Assembly (NCBI GenBank): GCA_022925895.1
Contig: JAKSYS010000602.1
Span: 1 to 39,146, forward strand
Reading direction: 5' to 3'
Length of the DNA: 39,146 nucleotides
DNA from: Fragilaria crotonensis
Lineage: Eukaryota > Bacillariophyta > Fragilariophyceae > Fragilariales > Fragilariaceae
The notes under the pieces were generated by a model that saw only the letters and a list, made by a program, of their open reading frames with translations, was not told where the DNA came from and made no database searches. Made by a program: the position numbers and the translations under genes. Shown one piece after another: positions 21,310-31,762 of the stretch. Positions within the stretch are counted from its first letter, which is position 1. Every line of letters begins with the position of its first letter.

Positions 21310-22235
21310 TGTTTAAGATAAGCCGTCATGTCCAAAGAAACACTTACCACACAAGCAAGAAGATCAATAACAACAGGTTAAAACAATATTATAATATAAC
21401 TAGTGGGTACCTCCCAATTGGTCGGACTTTTGGAATACGTGTACGGTATGGGTTGTGCACGGTTGTGTGTACTGTTTGTACAGTTCAGTACTATACGCAA
21501 GTAGTGCAGTACCCCAGAGTGGTCCTACTCCGTAACAGACGCACGCACTGACGCATGTACGTATATGCAAATCTTACCGACATCGCGTACGGAGTACTCC
21601 AGTATGCATGTATGACATTTATGCTCCGAGTATGAGACAGTATTCATTTGATCCAGTACCCCAGAGTGGTCATACTCCGTAACAGACGGACGCACGCACT
21701 CACACACGCACACAATTAATTTATAATATACTAGTGGGTACCTCCCAATTGGTCGGACTTTTGGAATACGTGTACGGTATGGGTTGTGCACGGTTGTGTG
21801 TACTGTTTGTACAGTTCAGTACTATACGCAAGTAGTGCAGTACCCCAGACCCCAGAGTGGTCATACTCCGTAACAGACGCACGCACTGACGCAACTACGT
21901 ATATGCAAATCTTACCGACATCGCTTACGGAGTACTCCAGTATGCATGTATGACATATATCATACTCCGAGTATGAGACAGTATTCATTTGATCCAGTAC
22001 CCCAGAGTGGTCATACTCCGTAACAGACGGACGCACGCACGCACACACGCACACAATTAATTTATAATATAGTAGGATAGTAGGATATATAAAGATACAC
22101 GTTACGTTCACATAATGACTATATAGTAGGATATATAAAGATACACGTTACGTTCACATAATGACTGAATCACGAGTCCGGATCGATATAATGACCCACC
22201 GATAGTACAGTAGACAGTACGACCAGCATTAAACA
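21310..22235 (-). repeat. 3' LTR (926 bp, expanded)
   Basis: TG...CA ends with 7-bp inverted termini. The first ~90 and last ~105 bases match the 5' LTR exactly. Between them lies ~0.7 kb absent from the 5' LTR: two 331-341 bp repeats plus a duplicated ~45-bp segment (TATATAAAGATACACGTTAC...). Confidence 0.93.
21400..22071. repeat. Two tandem 331/341-bp repeats inside the 3' LTR
   Basis: Units start at 21400 and 21731 (CTAGTGGGTACCTCCCAATT). Each holds two copies of a sub-repeat around GTACCCCAGAGTGGTC...ACTCCGTAACAGACG, spaced roughly 150 bp. They are rich in GTAC and ACGCAC. Short frames on the minus strand (VCVCACVRPSVTEYDHSGV) are by-products. Confidence 0.9.
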
Positions 22236-22250
22236 GTCCCCGCGAACCGG
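22236..22250 (-). promoter_or_regulatory. Possible polypurine tract next to the 3' LTR
   Basis: The minus strand reads GGTTCGCGGGGAC directly before the 3' LTR. It is short and not all purine, and is called by position only. Confidence 0.25.
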
Positions 22251-22384
22251 ACGTCGTGTGTATGCATGATAGCAAGAACCCTCACAAAATAAAACATCGA
22301 CCTGCATGTAGTAGCCCACGAGTCATGCTCGCGCAGGAGGTACCGAACCGAACGAAACAATCGAACGGTGGAAACCTTGGGCAT

Positions 22385-25300
22385 TCAGAAATTGTGCAAA
22401 ATGGAAGTTATCAACTCCTTTCGTCGATCCGCATGAAGTACTTTCGTAAACAAATCCGCCAAGTTTGTCTGCGTATCCTCTTTATGCACTTGTAACACTC
22501 CAGCTGCTACTGCCTCTCGTACCGCATGGTAATTTATCGCATTGTGTTTCTTTGATAGCACCGACTCTGGGACACTGGTATTCTTGACCACTCCTTGATT
22601 ATCGCAGTAAACTTGAGCCGGACCATCAATTGGCACTCCAAACATTCTCAATTTATACCTCATTGCAATACAGAGATCCCTAGCCGTTCGCATTGCAACA
22701 AATTCACTTCAAACGTTGACGTCTCCACTGTATTCTGTCTCCGACTTAACCATAAAATGGGTGAGTTTTGAATGAACATTAGGATTCCTGTATGTGATCG
22801 TCGTGTTACGACATTACCAGCATGATTAGCGTCGACAAACACGTGCATAGTCACCGCTTTACCCAGGGTTCCGGCATCTTCGGCGGTAATTCTTCCTCAA
22901 GGTTCTCGTAAAACGCTGACCAATCAGGACGATGGTATGTCGGATCATAGGGTACCTGGTCAGATGAGTCGAAGATAATACGCGATGTCTCGTGTTTCGC
23001 CAAGTATGCAAACACATGGTACACAGCCTCGAGGTGACCAACCCTCGGCAAGGCCAAATGTTGTGACAACAATGCCACCTCAGTGTATACATCAAGGCGT
23101 CCCAACTCGACTGCCCAGCGTAGAACACCAATCAAGTTTTGGAACCGGGTTGCCTGCTCACTATTGCATTCGTCAGTCGTGTCCACCTCCGGCCGATAGG
23201 ACGAACTCGGAAATGGTGTCTTAGCGGTCGACTTAAGTCCTCGTCCTTCTTCTTGTAACAATAATTTCACATTCTTCACCGCGTTCTTGACATATGTTCT
23301 GGCAGAAAACGACCAGTACTCACGACCAGTTGGATCACCCGGCTTCTGTACCTTCTCCACATCGGCACCCAAATACCGATTCGGAGGTCCTATACTTGCC
23401 GGATTCAATTCATAATTTGCCTGTATGATTTTTAAATGTTCTTCCGGTGCATGCGAAATAATCAAAACATCATCAACATAGACAAGGATATACTCATAAT
23501 ATTTGTATCCGTTCGGCTTTGCGAAGGCTCTGAGATACACGTCCGGATCCGCGATGGAAGGCTGGAAACCCATATCTCGAATTGAATTGTTAAACATTGC
23601 TCTCCAGAAGCCCCGCTCGACTTGAGCCCGTATAGAGCCCTTACGATTCTGATCACTGTCCCTTGTCTCGATCCAAACTCAGGGCCAGCGACAAACCATA
23701 CCTTTTCTCGGCATGGCGCATTCAAATAAGCATTCCCGATGTCACATGCCAATACGTCAAGGTCGTTCAATGCTGCTAACATGAAAGCAATTCGCACACT
23801 GTCACGACTGACAACACTCGAGTACGTAATACTTGCCGGTGGTTCTGTCATATGCCCTCCGGCGACAAAGCGGGCTTTTCGTGTCAAGTCCATTTTTACG
23901 TCAAAAATCATATGGCACTTAATCTCCTGAAACCCGACATACTTGCCTTTGGCCAACCCTTCACGAATTTGTTCTGGGGTCACGCTTTCGTCATACTCGA
24001 ATGCCACCATTACTTTCTTGAGTTCCTTTTGAATTGCGTTCCACCAAAAGTCTGTTCCGGTTTCTTTGTCGATTTGTAAAGCTTCCTGAACCGAATGTGG
24101 TAATCGGACTCCATACTTATGACTCGTCTTCCAATACCTACTCTTAACCTTGCCAATAATCCTGTTCCTCATTCGTAGCGTCTCGGAAACCCACCATTTG
24201 AATGCAGGCTCCTCTTGAATACGATTCGCGACAGCATATTCGGCCAGTTCAATTGGGTTTGAATCTTTCACATACCTCATATCTACCCAGTCAGTTGATC
24301 CGTCTTTCCATTGACATAGGATTTTCCAACCTTTGTTGTCTTTTTCGGCACGCGTCTCCCTCGTTTTGTCGTTACATATCCATTATCGGTTCTTAACGCT
24401 CGCTTGTCAGCTTTGTGATCAACAATTTCAGCAAGTACAGCATGTCGTCGTCCTTCGTCGTCACATTGCGCAAAAATATTTTCGGCAATCACATTTGCAT
24501 GGTATCTCATCAACGACCCGTCCTCCAGTTCACATTCATACTCACGTGTGTCAAGCAATGGATTCGGATGTCGCTTACCAATCGGGTTGCCGTTGTTATC
24601 CCTCGCGCGCTTCACGACCCTAGCCATAGCTGTCTCGCCGTCATTATTAACCAGGAATTCAGAATTCAAATACTGGTCAAACGAATCGAACTCGATATCG
24701 TCCGCGTCTCGCTTCGCCGGCTGATTCATGTCCCCGTATTCTGCATCGGGCGGAATATCATCGTCAGCGGCGTCAGCCTCAAAGGAACGTCGTCTTGCAA
24801 GTAGAACACGGGGTTAGGATGATCAAGTTGGAAATTTTCATCGTTCATGCGTATCGCAAGATCGTTGTCGAAAGCAGATACTTGGTCGCGAATTGCATCA
24901 ATCGCCATGTCAGTTACCGTGATATGTTGAACAGTTGACCTTGCGATTACGTGGCCCGCTCGCGTTAGTATCCAGTACGTCATGTCACTCCCTACACGAT
25001 GAGCGATACCGAGCCAACGTCCAATTCGTGCTTGCTCATTATTCATGTCAGTTTTGTGATGGTCCCAATACCAAACGCGATCATAGAAATCAAAATCTAA
25101 CCATTCAGAGATATCAACCGTTTGTCCAAGAATTTTCTCAATCCCCGGTCGCTGATCTGGCCCACGTGCCAGTAACGATTGAATCTCGGAGATGTATACT
25201 AAACCATAATCCCATAGCCGCGAAGGAACCTGATTCTCGCGCATTCGAGTTTTCCATTTTGTCTTGATCTCACGAATTTCGGTCTCAGCTCGATGGTTCT

Positions 25301-26554
25301 GTGTCGTTCCTCGGCCCTTTTCTGCGAGCAATAGCCGAATCTGGTTGCGTCGAACTACCTTCATAACCTCCGTATTCTTACCGGTTTGTTCTGTGGCAAA
25401 ATCGCAAATTAGAGTCCCCGGAACACCCACATCATCGATGAATTCAGTTAGTGCTTGTGCGATATCGTGACTCGACTTCGACGCCATGGGGTAAACGCAG
25501 TAAAGGATCCATTTGTTATTAGTTGAGCACATTCCATCCCGTTCAATGACTTTACTTTTGAAAACAAGGTATCCATGTAAAAGGTGTCGGCGAGTCTTCG
25601 TCTGTGCAAGTTCAAGTGATCAACTCTGTAACGTCTGTGTAAAGGGTGAATGGCGTAGCGAACGCCACGCTGGGTTGTCGTCTTCAACGTTTTCTGCGCA
25701 GTTTCAATTCCACATCTAAACCTCCTCGCCACCGTTTCAGCGTTGACGCGCGAATGTCGATCTTTGCTGCCAATAAACGAAATACTTGCCTCACGATACG
25801 AGGTCGCCACTCGGACGTTGCTTATCATCCGATTCAGGAACGTCGCATCATCATAGGGCATTAGGTCATTGGATGATTCATCAGGCGGAAGTACATTGTC
25901 ATTGTTTCGGATTCTCATTGCTGAAATCTTTCTGCGCTCTGACATCTCGATAATAGGCAAATCCGATGACATAACCGATACGTTTGCAATACTTACACTG
26001 GATGGCTCCCAAACCGTGTCATCGGTCATTTGGATTGTCTTACAGTTCTCCAACTCGTACTGCGTTGGCACTCGTGTCTCGAAATATACCGTCGTACCGT
26101 CCATTTTAAACGGAACATGCACAACGTTCGCAATCGTGATCCCAAAGGGTCGCGTACTGTCAGTTGGATCATCGGAGACCGACACACCATAATATCGTAA
26201 TTGGTTTGGGTTTATTAAGCTCATTCGCATTCGACTTCCATACCATAGCACTTGATTAAACCTCAAGATCACAGTCTCACCACTTGACTCATCGGTAAAG
26301 GCCGTTGCTGCGTTAACCACTGAAACATTCGTAATTGGATCATAATCACTTGTGTACGGCGAAACGTCACATTGCTCTCCGGTATACTCTAGTATTTTGA
26401 AATTCGGCCCAGCAACGCACGTATCTGCATGGGAATCCATTTCACAACGCGCATTATAACCTTCCTCCGTTCTAAACTCGTCGCCACGGTTCACTGCATT
26501 GATCGATCGAGTCCTGCTGCCCGTCTTAATCGTCGCCACAGATCGCCCCAGCAC
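22385..26554 (-). CDS. pol: Copia Pol: protease, integrase, reverse transcriptase, RNase H (frame broken)
   Basis: In order: aspartic protease with CEMDSHADTCVAG near 26430; integrase zinc region HRRYRVDHLNLHRRRLA; integrase core FYMDTLFSKVKSL (first Asp), LICDFATEQ (second Asp) and HRAETEIREIK (Glu); a long linker (24729-24283); reverse transcriptase with LDVLACDIGNAYLNAP and catalytic YVDD (YILVYVDDVLIIS) near 23480; RNase H with VFVDANHAGN, VYCDNQGVVKN and NLADLFTKVL, ending at 22385. Frame changes near 25539, 24782, 24333, 23610, 22856 and 22710 are each explained by loss of one base (for example TTTGGAAGTG expected, TTTGAAGTG present). All catalytic residues seen are intact. Pol cuts the polyprotein, copies the RNA and inserts the DNA. 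Confidence 0.9.
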
Positions 26555-26584
26555 CTCACATTTGCAAGGTGTTGGGGATACAAG

Positions 26585-28162
26585 TCAATACTCACGTCGG
26601 GGCCCGAATCGAGCACCCGCTTTTCCACCACGATCACCTCCAGCAGCCGGAGCACGGGCCGGCGCATTCGAACATCAGCGTCATATTCAACGACCTCTGT
26701 TGACGAATTTGCCGCGGTCGCCGCAATCGCGCGTGGCTGGTCGCTTGTACGGTTGTCGTTTGTGTATCGGCCGCCACCGCGCCCGCCGTACGAGCCACGG
26801 TCCGCGTATCCTCGGCCGCCACCGCGTCCATAACCACCTCCACGGCCGTCGAAGCGACCCGAACCACCGCGATTGGCTAGGTATTCACGACGCTGATGAA
26901 TATAAGCAATGCCTCCACATGTTCTCAATTTCTCCCACTCATCACTTGTAAAGTTTCGATTGATATCGGATACATCAACTCCGTTCATTACAACTTTCAA
27001 CTTTTGTCCCCCACCGCCACGGCCGCCACCGCGATTACCGGAGCGTCCACTCCCACGACTGCCGCCTCCACGAGACTTGGTCGACGTTGTGGCACCAATC
27101 GATCGTTTGTTGTTCTTACCTGGTTCGGATAGTGCGAATCGACTCGAGACCGTTCGGGAAAGTGTGATACACGCGGCATCAAAATCAGCCAAGTACTTAT
27201 CACGTACAATTCCCATAGTCGTCTGAACCTGAATATCGTCACAACGTATGCTGCGAAGAAGGAACTGTACCTTTTGTTGCTCATACATGGGCTGCCCTGC
27301 ATCTTCCAATTCTTTGAACGCCTCATTCATCCGGGTTAAATATTTCTCGAATGGAAATGCAGCTTCACTTTTCAGAAAAGCGCTTCCAATTTCGCATTTG
27401 CCGAAGCTGCACGCCTCATATCGTGCGCCTCTCAATATAATGTTCGCGTAAGAGCAAATGCGCGGCACGTCCATCACCATCGCTTACCTTTTCAAACCAG
27501 GTTGCACCGTCTGTCTTTGTCAATAAGTCTTTGAACAAGTGATAAACCTCACGATTGTCTTCAATGTATTGCGGGGTGTCGAACGATACCGCCCATAACG
27601 TGCGAGTATACTCATCTGGCGCATCATTAGGATCGGCATCAGCAGGGCGAATAACATAGCTCAAGGGCACACCAGCTTTACCCTTCCTCGAGTCAAGATA
27701 ATTTGTCACTTTCTTTATCCAATTCTTATAATCACTTGCGTTAAACGCGTCAGGATAATATAGCTTTGAGTCAGACTCCTTGCCTTCCTTAACCAAGGAC
27801 ATTTCACGAATGAGTTGGGCAATCTTGGCATCATTCAACTCCGTTAGATCACATGGAGCATCCTCGCGGAGTTTCTTGTTAACCCAGAACTTGACTGCCT
27901 TCAACTTCTTTGTGCGAGCTAAACCCATCAAAACTCTAGTAGCCGCAGGGGAACGTTTAGAATTGCGGTCCGCCATGGAGTCCAACTCAGAATCCGTATA
28001 GTTGGCTAGCTCCTCAACAGACTCCAACCCTTCATACTCAATAAGTCGAGTTTGGGAGGGGATATCCCTCAATCCACACACGTGAAGAATAAAACGCATC
28101 GGCTGATGTTCCAACCCAGGGAACATCGCTTCAAGATCAACGACGATGGGAATTTCTGCCAT
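26585..28162 (-). CDS. gag: Copia Gag (frame broken by one-base losses)
   Basis: ATG at 28162 begins MAEIPIVVDLEAMFPGLEHQ. The central Gag part is typical of diatom copia elements (KNWIKKVTNYLDSRKGKAGV, PLSYVIRP). Near 27433 and 27373 single G losses (ATTGGAGAGG and TTCTGGAAAAG expected) change frame. With them restored the protein reads REHYIGEAHDMRRAAS and KSEAAFPFEKYLTRMNEAF without interruption. The C-terminal part is strongly RGG-rich (SRGGGSRGSGRSGNRGGGRG), with FTSDEWEKLRTCG between RGG blocks; I see no CCHC zinc knuckle. After a third loss near 26667 the frame ends at TGA 26587-26585, in the same corrected frame as pol. Gag forms the particle and binds element RNA; here the RGG boxes probably do the RNA binding. 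Confidence 0.85.
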
Positions 28163-28511
28163 GATGTCTGTGTCAATTTACGAGAGGGTGTCAATACCAC
28201 TCCTACGTGCGTGCGAATACCAGCGATTTCGGACAACATATTGTGACCGCCGTGACCATGGGAGTCAACATCGCGCCAAGAGATGATCCGTCTCTGGCTT
28301 GTACGTACAAACGCAAAGGCTGGAACCCAGACCAATGCTCTATGACCGGCTGAGCGACCCCATGACGGTGGCCTACCTTAATCGCTCATACAATGCCATG
28401 TCATAGCATCACCTCGTCCGTTTATCCGAGGATGGCAACACATGGGTGTCGTCTTTTCAAAACGCAACTCCTCGTTCTCATATCTTTCTCAATTCACTGG
28501 GTCTGATAAAC
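28163..28511 (-). other. Retrotransposon leader (5' untranslated region)
   Basis: About 350 bases between the 5' LTR and the gag ATG at 28162, with no protein-like frame. Any packaging or primer signals of the element should lie here. Confidence 0.6.
28490..28511 (-). promoter_or_regulatory. Possible primer-binding site next to the 5' LTR
   Basis: Just inside the 5' LTR the minus strand reads GTTTATCAGACCCAGTG. TATCAGA matches the core of the initiator-Met tRNA binding site used by many copia elements (TGGTATCAGAGCC), but the leading TGG is missing. Weak support. Confidence 0.3.
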
Positions 28512-28705
28512 TGTTTAAGATAAGCCGTCATGTCCAAAGAAACACTTACCACACAAGCAAGAAGATCAATAACAACAGGTTAAAACAATATTATAATATA
28601 ATATATAAAGATACACGTTACGTTCACATAATGACTGAATCACGAGTCCGGATCGATATAATGACCCACCGATAGTACAGTAGACAGTACGACCAGCATT
28701 AAACA
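28512..28705 (-). repeat. 5' LTR (194 bp, unexpanded)
   Basis: TG...CA ends. It equals the outer parts of the 3' LTR joined directly at the TATAATATA run. With 194 bp it is short for a copia LTR and is likely the ancestral form. Confidence 0.93.
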
Positions 28706-28887
28706 TAGCCAAAGGTGTCCGACTGTCCGAATTTCGAGATGGCACACGCATCATTGAGATTATACGCATATTTGAATTTTGAATACCGGATACACGGTAC
28801 AGAATTACTGTCATACGTATATGAATATATGCATACAGCATATGTGCTCCATTTCCGTACCAGGTGATTCTTCTGTTTCACAACCGG

Positions 28888-28915
28888 TTTTCTAGGTGAT
28901 TCGCAACCTAGAAAA
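28888..28915. repeat. Hairpin 1 with TTCTAGGT arms
   Basis: TTTTCTAGGT and its exact complement ACCTAGAAAA around an 8-base loop. Confidence 0.85.
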
Positions 28916-28975
28916 TGCTGGTACAAACCCTACATACGCACATTCTGTCACGGATGGGCAATCTTCACCCTCGTC

Positions 28976-29216
28976 GCGTACAAGAGTACAAGGAGTTGTA
29001 CTCGCAACTCGCAACTCGTACTGGAGTACAAGTACAACGGAATTCTCCTACTCCAGTGCTTTATGGGCAGAGAACGACATGTAACCGACGCGATGCCCAA
29101 GTACAGTACCTTGTACAACGTAGTACAATACTGCGTGTTGAGTACTTGCTGGAGTACAGAACTCCAGTAATACGGTAATGCTGTAGCTCATGGTACAAGG
29201 TACTACATTACTGGTA
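28976..29216. other. GTAC-rich island
   Basis: Fifteen GTAC tetramers by hand count in ~240 bases, against about one expected. Many are part of AGTAC, GAGTAC or GGTAC. The sequence is otherwise not periodic and not coding. Confidence 0.8.
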
Positions 29217-29229
29217 CTCCAGCACAATT

Positions 29230-30520
29230 CTAGCTCTTAGCAAGACACTGCAAAACAATTTTTCACCGAATCAGCTGTTCTAGGATTATAATAAAACCCC
29301 AATGCCCTAGAAAAACCAGGTGATTCAATGCCTGAAAAGCCCTAGTATGTTGAAATGCCAGTTAGATTGACTAGTCAGAAACTAAAAGGGGAAAAACTAA
29401 TCGAAAAGGAAAAGATGCCCATACATAGCATTGTAAATGGTAACAGATTCACCAGCATTGTGTTGGTCTTTTGGGCTTAATTGCAACAATGCATGTTCCT
29501 TCCCCATGGTTTTCAGACAAACAAGTGCCTTTCAATAATAGAAAAGATGAGGAAGGTACTAGTTGAGCTCAGCAGCAATAGCTGCCCTGCCTGAGTGAAT
29601 TGAGCAAACTTTAGCCGCCAGGAGTTGCAGTTAGTTATGATGATGAATCTGATCATCACATAGTAATGGTATATCAGTTCCCTTTACTTTACTAAATGAA
29701 AGGAATGTGAGAGTTTGCATGGAGATTATAAATTGTTGCTGATTGGCAACAAGCACCCCCCCCCAATTGAACTGACCAATTATTGTCGGACACAAATTGC
29801 ATTTAGCTTGAGAACTGTTAGTTCCAGGGGCTCATGCATCCAGTATTTTCTACAAAACCAGGTATGAGCCCTTTACTTGTCATGGAAGTGAAGACATTGG
29901 ATGGCATGATGATTTTTTCACCTGCTTGAGAGCTGTGTTGTATCTTTGAACTACCACGCCAAGATGTTGATTCATTGAGGCCATATGAACTAGGTAAGTA
30001 AATGAGGAGCATGTCTACTAGTAAGTGAGGAAGTAGTATAAAGCAATGAACATGTGGCTGGTGTCTGCCTCCAACATCATGCGACTTACCATGGTGAGAC
30101 CAAGTCAGATTGATAGGAACAATGAATCACAAAATCTGGCGCATCAATGTTTGGTTCTGTTGAATGTGCACTATAAACAAGATACAGGATTACCTTTAAT
30201 TTACCTTTATTTACTTTTCTTAACATTGGCAGAACCAAGTTAAAGGACAGGAGCAGTACAGCCATACTTACCTCCACTGTTTCCTGGTTCTTTGTATTGT
30301 TGCTTATCTTTAATATGCATTTTAAAAAATTTACATCACCCAGAATTCTTCAGCAATAACCACTTGAAAAGCTCTTCAAAATGTGCTTCTCATATGGTCT
30401 CAAGAAGTCGAATCGACAAAATCCAAAAAGTGTTCCATAGATCATTTCTCTTCTAACAGTAGGTTGTAAGGGTAATTAAATTATCCTGCACGTCCCAAAG
30501 CCTTCTGTCAATGATAGCTA
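29230..30520. other. CpG-poor, AT-rich stretch without genes
   Basis: About 10 CpG in ~1.3 kb by hand count, roughly one fifth of expectation. TG and CA are common, and flanking DNA has normal CpG. A C-run lies at 29756-29764. Possibly an old, deaminated transposon relic, but no protein remnant is visible. Confidence 0.6.
29278..29312. repeat. Hairpin 2 with TTCTAGG arms
   Basis: TTCTAGG (29278-29284) and CCTAGAA (29306-29312) around a 21-base AT-rich loop. Weaker than the other three. Confidence 0.55.
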
Positions 30521-30568
30521 TGGTACCTTAGAGACCCTGTCATGGCTTTCAGTGTTGATCTTGTTTCC

Positions 30569-30791
30569 GGGAGCCCGTGTATGTCCCTAATCGAGCCGGC
30601 CATGACCTGCAGTAGCGTACGGGAGTACTGAGTTCTACTTAGTACTGGTACAGTGTCGGTATTTCTATCCTCAGAGGAGCAGTCTGAGATTCGTAGGTAA
30701 AGTTGATGTGTAACAACTTGCAATATAATTTATAAAGTTGATTTTTTAGAAACGCTCGATCGGCTCGATTAGGGGACATACACGGCCTCCC
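30569..30791. mobile_element. Inverted-repeat element of ~223 bp (MITE-like)
   Basis: The ~30-bp arms 30569-30598 and 30761-30791 are reverse complements except for two one-base gaps in G and C runs (GGGAGCCCGTGTATGTCCC on the left). The 162-bp interior has no coding potential and contains GTAC motifs. No target-site duplication is evident, so this could also be a hairpin-RNA locus or a simple inverted duplication. Confidence 0.6.
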
Positions 30792-31177
30792 AGTCCATCC
30801 CTGCATCTAGTCACTGTTAGCAATATCAAACCAGCAGGGTAGTAGTGGACACGCTACTGTGGTACTGAAACTCCGAGTACGAGTGTTTAGTGCAGCATTC
30901 GTACTCTACCGGCAGTACTGTAGCAGTACTACAATAGCCGACAAAGATACTGCACTGCATAGTGCCACTCGAGTACAATACTACCGGTAGTTTACTACCG
31001 CAGTACTGTACTGTAGTCCAGGGCTCCGTATCGGTACTGTTGGGTAAGTAGAACCCAAACCTTACTGATCCATTGTGGTGGTGTTGTTTATTCGTGATTC
31101 AGGCGGTGAATACGCAGACGTAGAAAAAATCGAAGATCGACTGACTTTTGAATGGTGTATGAAAAAATGTTGTGTCA

Positions 31178-31203
31178 ATTCTAGGTGATATGTCACCTAG
31201 AAT
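31178..31203. repeat. Hairpin 3 with ATTCTAGGTGA arms
   Basis: ATTCTAGGTGA and TCACCTAGAAT, 11-bp perfect arms around the loop TATG. Confidence 0.9.
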
Positions 31204-31293
31204 ACCCTTTTCTTCCAGGGAAGAAAAAAAGCCTGGTACACCTGTACCCAATATTCTACGCACGGATTTTTTTTCTGATCGATCATCCCCGGT

Positions 31294-31319
31294 ATTCTAG
31301 GTGACAAATCACCTAGAAT
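31294..31319. repeat. Hairpin 4 with ATTCTAGGTGA arms
   Basis: The same 11-bp arms as 31178-31203, with a different loop (CAAA). A lone half-site TCACCTAGAAT follows at 31341-31351. Confidence 0.9.
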
Positions 31320-31762
31320 GACCGTGGTGGGCAGTTGGTATCACCTAGAATTCCCGTTCTTCTGTATACTCAGCTCCTCACTCCTCAGCATCTCATACTT
31401 GGGACTGGAGTACCATACCAGGTTCTACCGGTCGTCTACGTCTACCGTAGGTCCTTGACCAGCAGATTGGAAGATCCGGAAGATCCGACACACCGCCAAC
31501 GAACGTGCTTGAGTACGACGTATTCCACTTCCGAATTCCGATGGCCAAACCTGTTATTCAATTGGACAGCAGTTGGCCGACAGTTTGATATTTGAGAGAG
31601 CCACGTCGGGTATTTACTACCAGGTACTAGTACCAGTTCATACTACCTGGTACCAGTTCATACGGGAAGCACGAGTACTGCTTTTGTGTTGGATTGATTG
31701 TTGGCCATCACAAAATTTTATCAAGAGCGACAACAACGACAGTAACGTCAGTCATTAGTAAC

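Larger units (their letters stand above)
21310..28705 (-). mobile_element. Complete Ty1/copia LTR retrotransposon (diatom CoDi type)
   Basis: LTRs lie at 21310-22235 (3') and 28512-28705 (5'), both starting TGTTTAA and ending TTAAACA. Between them are a leader, gag, protease, integrase, reverse transcriptase and RNase H in copia order on the minus strand. TAGC flanks both outer ends (21306-21309 and 28706-28709), a short target-site duplication; if the terminal A is shared it is ATAGC, 5 bp. LTR identity is complete outside a tandem block in the 3' LTR, so the insertion is recent. Nine one-base losses split gag-pol, and no nonsense substitution is needed inside the pol domains. Confidence 0.95.
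28706..31762. other. 3-kb gene-free region with islands of unusual composition
   Basis: No frame here has a protein pattern. From left to right: a hairpin at 28888-28915; a GTAC island at 28970-29220; a CpG-poor, AT-rich stretch at 29230-30520; an inverted-repeat element at 30569-30791; a second GTAC island at 30600-31040; two hairpins at 31178-31319; and the upstream region of the permease gene. The order (GTAC island, CpG-poor body, GTAC island) echoes the tandem unit at 1-6110, but I see no long direct match. Confidence 0.7.

Noticed and set aside
21400-22071. Possible CRISPR-like or satellite array in the LTR
   Set aside because: Only two long units with internal sub-repeats, in a eukaryotic retrotransposon LTR; no spacer-repeat pattern.
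21525-22111. Minus-strand frames inside the 3' LTR (VCVCACVRPSVTEYDHSGV)
   Set aside because: They are made by the 331/341-bp tandem repeats and ACGCAC runs; no protein pattern.
28706-31762. tRNA, rRNA or snRNA genes in the gene-free region
   Set aside because: I looked for cloverleaf-like and conserved RNA motifs and saw none; only simple hairpins and an inverted repeat.
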